Below are positions 45,821-58,029 of a DNA stretch of 64,000 nt, piece by piece (within the stretch, counting starts at the first letter, position 1; each line of letters begins with the position of its first letter). The DNA is taken from NCBI GenBank assembly GCA_020055645.1, contig CM034548.1, positions 21,668,701 through 21,732,700 of the forward strand, in the 5' to 3' direction. Source of the stretch: Tomocerus qinae. Taxonomy: Eukaryota > Arthropoda > Collembola > Entomobryomorpha > Tomoceridae. The notes beneath the pieces are model-generated. The model worked only from the letters and a program-made list of their open reading frames with translations, was not told where the DNA came from and ran no database searches. Made by a program: the position numbers and the translations under genes.

Positions 45821-48800
45821 CTATTACACGACCTTATGCAATGAAATTAAATATTTGTACGAAGAAAAGTGAAATTACAATTATTTTCAGCCCACTCCCT
45901 CAGTTTGAATTATAATGTGTAGTCTGTAAATGTGGTCCTGAACATTTCTGAGTCCGAGTTCACATTGTACGGCGTTCTTACTATGAACAGAATTGGAGTT
46001 ACAGCAACTTATAGTTTTCACACACGTACCTATAGTCAAAGGGCGCATGCAACCTATTTAGCAGAATCCCTGAATATTTTTGCTATCGAATGAGGGATAT
46101 TACATGACTTTGTACGATGAATAGAACCCAATAAGTTTTTTCGATTTTTGATTTTTGACCCGGTGTGACCGATTTTACTCATTCGATGACGTGACCAATT
46201 TTATTTATCAATCTTAATGGAAGAAATATTACAACTGACAAAGTTGTACAAGCTTTTTAAAGTAGCAAGTCTTTAGCGATAATGAAGATGCCATTGAATC
46301 GGTACACTACCACATTGGAGTGGGTACTACAAAATATCTGAGGATACATCTTTTCACCATGAGTTTGCTGAACAAAGAATTTAAAGGGTTGAAAGATATT
46401 CTTGCCGTTGAGCCATTACCACCCGGAAATTACCGATACCGATTGTGCTCATTCGACCATACATTTGCTATCAAGGTTGTCGTCTTGTCGTTCTGTCTAT
46501 AGTGAGTTGCACCCATCAAACAAAATGTAATTACATCATTCCCGCAATACAATTCTGATAACGTTTCTGAATTGGAGATAAAAAAATTTATTGGGCATTA
46601 CTTTCTCATACTCTTAAAGACGAATGTCTCCATGATCGATAAATTTTTTTAAAAGTATATTTTATGCGTTTGTTTTATTGTTCTTGGTGACATTGAATAA
46701 AATAAATATTCTGTATTAATGTCTAACTGAAATATATTGATTTTTTGCAGTTAACGAAAGCTTGTGTCCCGTTGGAACTGAAATCTCTTTTATGCTAAAC
46801 AAACATTATAGATAGTGATGGCGTAGTATATCTATTAACAAATAGCTTACAAAGTAGTTGCCTTTTATGTATTAATTTCAGTTATTAAGTGCGTAAACCG
46901 TATTAATTTATTGTAGTAAAAGCAGTTGGGTAGTATTGTATCCTACATGATTAGTGAATTAGTATAAGACATCAGTCATTAGCAACCCTATGGCGTCTAG
47001 AGAAATGTCATAAATCCTGTATAGGCAAGGGAGTATATGGATGTGAAGTGATGTGAATGTGTCAAGAAACGAGTTTTGTCGAGCGAGGAGGACTGATGGT
47101 GTCTGTTTTCTGCAGCGTATGTGTAATGTCACATTAAACGTCGGATTAAATCATTTGGAATGGCATAGTACCGTAACACTATCAATGGCATCCTGCAAAC
47201 AAATGACAGCACTCTATTTTCTCACGAAAATCAGGAAAACACTTATAGCCAATTTTTGGTAAGGTCAGGTAATACATATTTGTAGGTAAGTATATACACG
47301 CATCCTTTTTACTACAGACATGGAGAACTTTCTTGCACACGTAGAGCATAGCTAATAGACCTCATTTTTTATTCGCTGAGTATTAACATTCCAATCCAAA
47401 ACTGTGGTCAGTCCCGCAACCTTATATAATGACTTAATGTGACATTTTTCAATCGCTTTGGCTTTATTTACTTTACTTATCAAAGAGTAGGGAAAAGTAA
47501 ATACCGTTCATAAGAAACTTTCAGTAATAAATAGACTGTTCTATGCATTTTTAAAGTAAAATCCCATTTGGCATAAATCCAGTTCAGGTGACAAGACTAC
47601 GTTACTCCGTATAATAGAAAGGCAGACAAACCATACAAGGCTCAAGTACTTCACTGTTACAAATGTACCACACACTCCAAAAACTCTCACCTATCCGTTT
47701 TCTATTATTACACGACATTATGCTGATGGTAAATATTGTAATTGTGGAGTGTAGGAGTACCGGAATATGGAATGTTAAATAATGGTCTCCTCCTGTCGCT
47801 TTTGTCTTTGTTTAGTAAGTTTTTGCATGAGTGCTATATGCATAATATACATATTGATGTAGGTGTAGGTGCTTCATTTGCATTGCTATTACTACTTAAG
47901 TAAATATAATTATCTACGTGTGAAGCATAATTACTTATTTTCCATACTTGGCACATTGCACTATTTTAAACTTAAACTATAATTTATCTCCTAATTATCA
48001 AATTATTGGCAACTGCACTGCTGTACTAATTGGGAACGGTTTACACGTGGGCTGTAAAAATTCAAATCAGGAAGCTTCATGGCTATGAGAAATTGACTAT
48101 TGGGTTTGAATATTTATAATTATTTATTACCTGATGTTTGGAACTGTTTTTTTTTCAATTTATCTTTAACAAACTCAACTACGTTGATAATAATTAATAG
48201 GGAAAGAATTCTTCCATTCAGATTCAGATCATCCCTTTGTAATGACATGGTAATAGAGCAGAGCGGGGAAATAACATGGTCACAATCTTGGTGATTGACA
48301 TTTTTACTTGTTAGACCTTAAGTTTATGAGCCCGTTGTCACTCGCGACTTGAAATAACCAGGTAGATGATTGTCTCGACATTTTACAACAACATTGTAAA
48401 TAGTAAGTAGGTACTTAGAATACTAGCGATACTGGTAGCGGTAATATGGATAGGTACTTTGACGAGGTATACGGTTTATTTTATTTATGTTTGTACTCCA
48501 CTTCTCTATACTTAAGTTACATGGGTTATTTGTCAGATTTTTATATGTAGCATTTTATAAAAACAAAAATGCTGTCAATAATTCAGGTGGGAAGCCTCCA
48601 TTAGTGATTAGCATTGAACAAAAATTGGATAGCAGTAACGGTGACGAAATCTTATCGCTAGAAAAAACGACATGCGATTCAACTATAGCCTATCTCGTGT
48701 TATCGTCTTTGTACTTTTAGATTCTAAACTACATACGTTGTTGTAGTAAGGTACATGCTACAAAGTAAATTGTAGATTGCTATATCTAGTTGAAATACAA

Positions 48801-51800
48801 TATTGAGAGCAATGCCTACGTATAGTTATTTGTTGTAATGACGTGATTCCGTAGCAGTATGTGAGATGAAATTGTAGTAATAATATTATGGTATAGTTAT
48901 GAATGACTGTAAATAAGAGAATAAAGCAAAGTAATTTGGCATAAAGATGACCTATGTAGTTTAAATGACTTTTGAGTAAATTAATGTTCAGGGTGGTTGG
49001 AGGATGTTTCTGTCTCATCTCTGTCTTACTCGTGTGGAGTGAGTTTATTTGACTTGGTCATCTCTGTGGATGGATGAGATTATCTTTGAGGCAACCGTCC
49101 CCTTTCATTTGATATTTTCAGCAGGTTTTGTTCGCATCCTTTTGTTTTCTTGACTTGTTTGATTCGGGTTTGTTGCTATCAGTCAGTACTGTATTACTAG
49201 AGCAGGAACGTTTATTAGATACCAGTTGTGTTTAGTTTTGAGTTGTATATGTAATTGTAATGTATGCTGTCTTCTCTTGTTTTCGCTAATACATTTTTGC
49301 TAATATCCTTAGTTGGCAACAGCATGGCAGGTTAGTTATATGATGCTATTATGCTTTACATAATGTGGCTGAGTGACTGAGTTAGTGATGTTGAGTTGCA
49401 TGCAGACTCTATTAATGCGGGTCACGGGGCTCTCAAATTCTTGCTTGAAAATTTTTTAGCTTTCAAGAATGCATCCGCATTTCTATTCTACCATCTTATA
49501 AGTACGTCATATAATATTTTATATATCTCTACCATTTTATTACGCTTTATACTCAAAGAGCAAGTTGGGGTTTGCAGTGTTGAGGGAATGTGATGCCAAT
49601 AATGCCAATAGCAGACCATGCCACACTAGATCAGCATCAGACAACCAGGTCTCATTCACTTAATACTAAAAGTCAAGTCAGCAGTAATCATCTTCAGTTC
49701 ATTCTGCATTGTAATCAAATCTTCTCACTCGTCAGTTGTAAAACATTGATGCATAAAATTATCCTGAGTGAGTAGCTTTCATAGCGAGAATCATGAACAC
49801 TGCTATTGAGAGCCAACTAAACTACATAAGTATTGTATAACTAAGTAATTCAACCTTTTCCATGTACCTCGTAATATACTATAAGACATTGCATTGAATA
49901 TTACTGTGTATTGTGTACCTTTTACCATAGCGTTTCTGCATCATTGTCTGCTTTGTATACAATTTTTTTATCATGGACTCACTGTTATCTCAAGTCTTTA
50001 TTATCTATAGCAAATCTTTACTAAATAGAAGTTTAGATTCTCTTAAAATTAAACAGCTATTCAACTTAAGTCGTCAGATGACTGCATAAATTATTTCAGA
50101 TTCACTGTTATTCCCACATGAATCTGCAAACTTGCAAAAGGATATACTATCTTGTCGAAGGCGTAAATTATGCATATGTGTAGAAAGTAGCATTGAATCC
50201 AGTTCTACGTATTATTAGGTATATTATGTTAAAGTGCATCTATTTAAAACAGTATTGTAGGAATCTACACCATTGTAAATTAAACTATGTGGTCACTAAC
50301 TTGACTATTGTTAGTCTTCTTAACTCGGAAGTGAAAATACAATAAGATGTGATCCAAGAGGTCAGTATCAATCATTATTTATGTAGAAAAAGACATGTAC
50401 GTTAACCTCGTAGATAAATGACCTGTCTATGATGGTGTGCATATTTATAAACGACTCTTTTGGTTCCTACTTATTTACAGTACTCATAGAGAAGATGTTT
50501 CTAAATCTCATAAAATATAATAGGAAATAAATACGCTAGAGTAAATGAATCCAGTTCTTTTAACTTCCTCTATAAATTGCTATTAGCATAGATATGTATC
50601 TACTCTCATTATGTTATCAGATAGTGATAGTTAATACACTGGTCAAGTCCGAATGAGGGAATCACACACTAGGAAAATAAAAACATAATTGAAACAAAGA
50701 GTTGTCTATTTCTAACAAATGACGCCAACGGTAATTGGCGTACTCAAAAAAAGTTTGCGAATAGTTCAGTTACTTTCACTACTAGTTCAACGATGTGCAT
50801 TACCTGTTTAACTGTAATTGGTTCAACTCTGCATCAAAAACTAAACTTCCGTGAAAGGTTCCGCTGGAAATGCTACACGAGAAAATCCAAGTTTTTCAGG
50901 AACCTGCTAAGTGGGTTCCCACACTTCAAACTTCAAAGCAACTATTTAATCAGGATGGTCAGCTCTTCACGTTTTTAGCTTTCACACATTTACCTTTACA
51001 TCTAACCACATTAGAGGATTTCGCAATAAACACCCTATTTTTACACATGCCTCTTTCTGTGGTCAAGTTGTAAAAATATAATTACACACCATATTAAATC
51101 CATTAAAGAGACTATCAATAGACCATCTTGATACTTCTAATAGTATAGTTACCCAGCGTGACCAGAGTTCCTCATTGTTAGACTAAAGCCATATTTTATG
51201 TTGAACTTTACTCAATAAATATTTTACGACACGAAACGTGACGTGATGAGAAGTAAGCTAACTAGGATGTTCCGTTTAAGTCTTAACAATAGTTGTAAAA
51301 CCGAGTGTACTATATCGCTAGAATACGTCCATATAGCCACATCAAGTAATTAACGTGCGCTGTGCTCAAAATAAAAAAACTCGCTCGAGATTTATTGTAT
51401 TGTGATTACAGACATAAGTTAGAATTGAATATAACTTTGTCTAGGTTTCATTTCAACATAATAGCCAGTAATAGGTACATCCTGCTCTTGCCTCACTTTT
51501 CTACTATGATCATTTACCTACTACTAAAAGAGTTGGGCACGAAACCTTACTTGTTACTAAAAATCGAAATTGAGTCTACCAAGTAAGAGTAAAGTTAAAA
51601 TGGGATTTTTTTTGTCTATTTTCATCCCGTTCTTAATTCTCAGTTTAAAAAACTAACAAATATTTACGGAATGCTAAAAGAAATACGGAATAACCCTTCG
51701 GAACTGAAAACAAAGGTAGAGAGTAAACAATATAGTTGTAAAACTAATTGCTACAACATGAAAGAATTTAGGTAGTAAAATGATAACTGCTGATGAGTCA

Positions 51801-54800
51801 GGTTAGGAATGCATTTATTACTCCTTTCGTTCCCAACTTTACTAACTTATACAATATTAGACACATAGGCACGATATCTAACTAGCTATAAAACAAAGAA
51901 CAGTGTTACGTGCGAACAAGTGCTTGTTTGAAGTTAAGCTTTCTAAAGGTTGCATTTTCTTAATTCCGTCCGGATTTCTGGTGAGGGACAAAAAATAATT
52001 AATCGCACATTTAAATGCAAATAATAATATGCACGTAGCTGCTAAAGAACATTCATAATCCGTGTCGAAAATTATTATTATGGTAGGTATGACATGAGCA
52101 TGTCGAAAAGCGTTTGTAATGTGTTAAGTTGCAATGTTGGCAGTTTAGTAGCATAAACATTGGTGACCTTTAATTTTTAAGAGGGCTTTCACTGCTACCA
52201 TCCAAGTTCATTGTATTCACAAGTTTGTCAATCCATTTAATAATTCCCTACGAACACAGCATTTAGGAAGCACTGGACTGTGGATGCTTACTACTTATCA
52301 GTTACCACTCTCCGACTTACTATGCAATTTAAATGGATAGTAATTACACAAAAAGGATTAACACATGCGTCTTTTAACTCCTGGATTTAAGTTTCTTCTG
52401 CCTCGTTATGTAATATGATACGCCAAATTATATTTTTATGCAACTGTCAAGGATTTTGAATTAGATTATAGTTTGATTTATAGTTAGCGAGGGTATAGAA
52501 TTGTGTTATGATCTCTTTATATGCTAATTGATGGTGAGCATGAAAATGAATAATATATTTTTATACTTTTGGTTTATTGAACAGTATAAATATTTCAGGT
52601 TTATTACGAAGACCGCAATCACAATGCGGTCAACGCAGTTGGCATGTCGTAATTGTCAAACGCGTTCCACACTTACAAATCATGTTTATTATGGGTACAA
52701 AATTGTTCATTAAAAATCTATGGTATCTGCTGAGCTGCATACAACGAGACACTAATACATCAATTCCTCGGGCTATCATTTTTAATTAAGAATACAGATT
52801 TATTACAGGTAGGCATGTAACTTATGCTGGAATGAAGTACCTATACACATAGATACATTAATATTTGACATCTGCATACAGCTAATGGTATTGAATTTAC
52901 TGTGTCCATTTACATGCACGTTCCTCACCCGATACAGTTAAAACTTCCTTGCACTTTAAATATCCACTCTATAGTATCATACACTCAAGTAAAATTATAT
53001 ATTAGCTTAACTCGAATAAAAGTTTATTTTACTCTATAATTATTCTTAGGTATAACAATTTAACAATTTCAACGTTAATAGGTTGTTTTACATCAAAGTT
53101 GTACTAGAGAGAGACCCCAATACAATAACAATAACTCAATACATCTCTATGAGTATTTGTATCAGCAATAAACTACAATTTTCAATAAATAATAATAAAT
53201 ACTGTAATAAATAACAACAACAAAATATTAAAAGTGTTTTCAACCATAGGAGACTATCTAATTGCATAATGTTGGGTACAACTGGAATGGACATACATAC
53301 ATCACATTATATAATATCTGTAAAATGTACAAAAACCCTCTTTATGCTACACTTTTTCTTTCCCACTTCCTACACTTGGCTGTGGATCCAATTTATTTAA
53401 CTTACATAAGTATATGGTGTCGTTTGCCTTTCTGTCCTGCTTACCAATAGGAAAAATGATCCCACCGTTACGTGTTTAAACTATACCAAGCACAGAATTT
53501 TATTACTGTTATGGCATTTACTTTACAAATGATTACGTATAGGTACTTATACTAACCATTAGTATGAATATTGTTTGAAATGAAAGATTCCATTTCCTCA
53601 TTTCTAACACCCACATGACACAATACAAATACATAACATCATGGCAATAAAATTCACATTGTGAGAAAGAGGAGGATTCGCAACTTTATAAATTTGTTTA
53701 ATCTGTTTCAATATGTACCTATACACCAAATTGCTCTGCCTTAGATAGCTGATTAGGATGACAAGACAAAAGGATGTCAGAGCCAGAATATCTAATATAT
53801 TGTTCGTTTCCTTAGACTGGTTTTATTCATGCCAACTAGATCCAACCAATGCACTCCACCATAAGTCGTACGACGGATGGTCAGTCGCATAAAAACATCA
53901 GAATAACACCATGATGTATCACAAATGCCTTGCCTTCGTCTAGCCTGTAATTTCCTCGACAGATTATTATAACGTTTTCAGAATTACTTTTAATAAACCC
54001 ATTCCTGTACAACTTGAGACAACAGTTTAAACAGCTTAGCTAAAAAGATGATATACCTATATATCCAAATATCTCAACTAAACACTGTCCTATACACTTG
54101 TGCATAAGTATTATGCAAAAATATGGAGATTATAACAATGGGGTGGCAAACAAAAGACTTAAAATTGAGTATCAAGATCCTCATATACAACTTTTTTGTG
54201 AACATAAACAATTAAGTAATAACCAGTAAAGTGACACGTTGTATTTTTGAAATAAAATTTGAGTAATTTAGGGGCTTGGGATCAAAAACATTGATTATTT
54301 GGTACTAAAACGTACTTTTATGTTTGTCATGTAATACAGGTTGCATATTATTTCCTTAAAGTTTTGCACACTAAATTTTAGATGATGGATTAAAACCATT
54401 ATCTGTAAGTTAGTTGTATTATACTATGTTTCCTGTATTATTAATGAAATTTTGAAATTAATACATGCTCTGTATTTTTTTAAATTCTAACCAGGTAGAA
54501 AAGGAACAGGTAAATTTAATTAATAAGCAACTGTTCATTGTGTATTGTTTACATAGAACAAAATTCTTACATAGACTAAAATTTCACTTCCTAACAATCT
54601 TCTGGTTATTAAGTAAGTGGTTGGGCAAATCCTGGTTGGGAATGTTTAAGATAATGGGAATGTGAACATACGGATTAAGTATGCGAACATTATGGGTAAC
54701 TACAACAAAAAAGATTTGCATTAGGACCTGTGCCTGAGATTTTTAAAAGGGAAACAATTTAATTGGCGAGCATGCAGAGTTGAAACAAGAACTAAGTCTT

Positions 54801-56681
54801 CTATTGTATAGTAGGAACAGTAGAAATTTAGTTTTGTTTATGTAATTTTTGGAGCAATGACACAACACAAACAGTAGGAATTCATTTCACTAAAGTAAAA
54901 TAGGAGGGGATGAAAAAGTGAGTTTCGCCGGAGAGCATAAGCCATCAGGTAATAACAAACAAACGAAAATGCAAAACTGAAGCATATTATTATGCATTAG
55001 GATAGAGTCAGTCTGCTCGTTCTCTATTTGTTTGTGAAGACAGAGTGACGAACCGATTCATTCATTTCATTCTACGTAACTACAAATTCGCGAATTTCTG
55101 TGCGGAAAAGTCAATCTATGAGTAGGTACGTAAGTACAGAACGAAATGTTCTCAAGAGCAAGACAAGGCATGAAATAGAACCGGTTCCCAAACAATGTGA
55201 GTAGTTGGTCTCCAGACCGTGACCTCCCTATAATGCTTAGAGTGCAAGGAAACGACAATATCGAGTAGCTAAGGCAGAGCAAAAGGAGTAAATGATTTCA
55301 TTTTTAATCTCTATTGTGTACAGGTATAACTAATATCATAACTGATAGTGAATTGAACAGATAGGATGCGATCTAGTATACTCACTCACAAATATTTCCA
55401 CATTTTGTTATGGCATTGAATTGCATATCCTAGTAGACAGTTCATCATACCATAATATTATTTATTATCTATGTATATCTATCGCGTGTATTTAATAAAC
55501 CTCAAAATGACAACAAAGACTCACAGATACAAACTCCCATGCAAGACAACAATGGAGAGCCAATGCATACTCACTATTAGCATTTTTGAGAAAAGTTACG
55601 CTATGACAATTAAAGGGCGGAGATGAGCCTACATAGACTACTAGTTGACTATACATGTGCTAAAACTATTAAAGATACTATTTACCCACCTGAAAACACC
55701 TGACAGATAACTGACAGTCTTATAGCTTTACTACCACGACCACACCACCTACAACTTACCAACTATCTACCAACAGCCCCAAAACCAAAGAGAGTGAGAG
55801 TGTAAAGTAAGTATATATAAATAGTATACGCGTCATAATATCTAGCAGTAGTGGATAGAGATGAAATCTTTGGCTACTGCCAAATATACGCATACAAGAG
55901 ATAAAAGCCAGTACACCTGTAAAGAGGAGTTGTATCTATGGTAAGGTATCTATGTATGTATACAACAATCTTAAAATTAGGAATTCGCAACTGTATGGGA
56001 CAATGTAGGTAGTGAAATGCCATGAGATACAGAAGCACTTGCAGAATCATGTTCTCCTGTCCTGCTGCTCTTTGCATTCATTCAGATTCTTTTGTATATG
56101 CATCTGATGCAGTTACTGGAAAGAGTCTCCTTCAATTCATGGTACATGTCATTACCTACACATTCATACGTATCATTACACATATCCTCTAGGGATTCCT
56201 CTACACATTTGGCAATCTAATCTATTCGGAATGGGAAAACATTCATGTAAAATAGGAAAACAGAGAAGACAGTCTGCCCATGGCACCATCACCGTATTTT
56301 ATCTACCTTGGTTTCATTGATTCCCTATTCTTAATTAGGTACTTATAGTATTCGCCATACAGCCTTACAAATTGCGTTACATAATTGCACTTTTATCCAC
56401 AGATATTTTAAGGAATCTATTTAATCTGTATTAGTAATCCAATACTGCTGTAAATAGATAAGCTAACTGGATGTAACAAATCTTAAGCAAACTGAATGAG
56501 AATTTTCTTTCATGTACAGGATGACTTAAATAAGTCTGGTGGAGGTGTGTAGGCAAGAAAGGCGGTCTTCTCTCTCTCTCCAAACAAACCCGTCCACGAC
56601 TAATCACTCTGCATGAAAACAATGCTATCATGCATGAGTTAGAGAGTGACTGAAATAGTTAACATATAGGTAGCTACTTAC
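45821..56681. other. Long stretch without supported genes
   Basis: About 11 kb of AT-rich DNA, possibly the intron between an upstream 5' exon and the small KEN gene. Two plus-strand segments look somewhat coding: 46278-46502 and 48587-48720 (SIEQKLDSSNGDEILSLE). Neither has a convincing gene model. The rest shows no RNA genes or clear mobile elements. Confidence 0.4.
46278..46502 (+). pseudogene. Coding-like remnant, unrecognised
   Basis: Open frame from an acceptor-like CTTTAG to a TAG stop, encoding DNEDAIESVHYHIGVG, then KEFKGLKDILAVEPLPPGNY. Codon use and residue mix look more protein-like than the surrounding AT-rich frames. No ATG-led start, partner exon or known domain is seen. It may be a transposon or retrocopy fragment. 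Confidence 0.2.
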
Positions 56682-56784
56682 TCCTACTAAGTTGCTGCTT
56701 AGTGACTGATGAGACTGAATTTGAGATGTGATGAGGAGCTGGTGTAGCGACCCCGGAAGAAGAACACGAAGGGTCATAGCCCAT
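56682..56784 (-). CDS. Candidate first coding exon of a minus-strand gene
   Basis: The ATG at 56782-56784, with an in-frame stop just upstream, opens 34 codons starting MGYDPSCSSSGVATPAPHH and ending at a strong GTAAGT donor in phase 1. It could be the 5' exon of the gene ending at 44596, 11.6 kb away. Joined to 45780-45820 it gives a frame that stops in the KEN exon; joined to an acceptor inside that exon (at GCTCTATG) it stays in the KEN frame. The evidence is splice-site quality and composition only. Confidence 0.25.
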
Positions 56785-57829
56785 GACAAATCTTTATAGT
56801 ATTTAGTATTGATACTACTTTCGTACTAATATTATGCATGTACCTATACATCACAACCTCCAGCAGGTGGATACGTTGCATAGTCCTCAATCAAATCTAC
56901 CTGATTTACTAAGAATTAGTTCAGTTGTCACGTAAGTAGGTAGTAGGGAGACAGAGACAATTATTTATGTTCTCTCTTACTAGGACAATAGTTGTAGCCT
57001 ATGCTAAATCGCAAGTGTAAGGCAATTTGTAAGAGCATGTATGTAAATGGAGATTATTATCCAAATGCTGTGAATGGTAAGTAGGTACGTACCTCTTTTT
57101 AATAAACGCCGTATTTACATACTTAATTGGCTTCCATACTTAACGGATACTACAATTGTGTTTACTTAAGTAAAAAAGTAATATTATTAGTTAGTGTACA
57201 TTCACAGATACCTCTTCAATAGTATGATTACAACGTAGACATGGCAAACTCTGTAGCTAGCTATAGTTTTATGGGAAAATATCAGTTTGCTCCTATCTGA
57301 TGACGGGAAAAGGAAAAATTAATTAGAATCATACTAAGTACTCTACCTTTATTGTATACACTAACCTAACATCACCATAAATATAATGCCTACAATATGT
57401 ATTATTAGAATCTTTATCTATTACGATAATATGTACAAATACCTAGTTAAAAATGTCCTACATGCCATAGCATGCATAATGTGCACACTATACATAATGA
57501 TGATGAATTGAGATTTACTTATCCCCAATCCACATTTAGACAGCACCTCCCTATACGTAATATGCAATGCACGTAGTTTGTATCCACGGATCTACTACAG
57601 AATTATTCCCATGCTTCCTTACTTCTATTACGTAGTCTACAAAAACAGTAGCATAACTAATAAACACACCGTACGTCCACAGAGAAAAGCCTGTGCACTG
57701 GTAGTAAGTAGTAAATTCTAATCGTTACTCATGATTCAAGGAGGGAGGTATGTCGCCGTGTACTTCTTAACATTCATTTTATAGTTATACTTAGGTAATT
57801 GGTCTGCACCTTATAGTTATATAGCTTAT

Positions 57830-57835
57830 TTTATT
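57830..57835 (-). promoter_or_regulatory. Possible polyadenylation signal of the ZP gene
   Basis: Minus-strand AATAAA about 195 bases after the TGA stop at 58030. Confidence 0.35.
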
Positions 57836-58029
57836 GCACACTACTACAGACTACTCACTACTACTCCATTATTAGTACTCTCCTTATGTAATAAATAGTA
57901 AAACTAGAGGACGGACAACAGTAAACAGAGCGACCATATCTAATGTTAATACTTTATCATGTCTCCTTATATGTAGACTACTATAGTACTTACCAACAAC
58001 GACAGTCCGTACATAGACATTACAGTTCA

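Noticed and set aside
46243-46262. ACAAAGTTGTACAAGC resembling a site-specific recombination site of cloning vectors
   Set aside because: Not an exact match and embedded in ordinary AT-rich sequence; chance similarity.
55067-55282. 71-codon minus-strand frame as an exon of the gene ending at 44596
   Set aside because: No matching splice sites in phase and composition like non-coding sequence.
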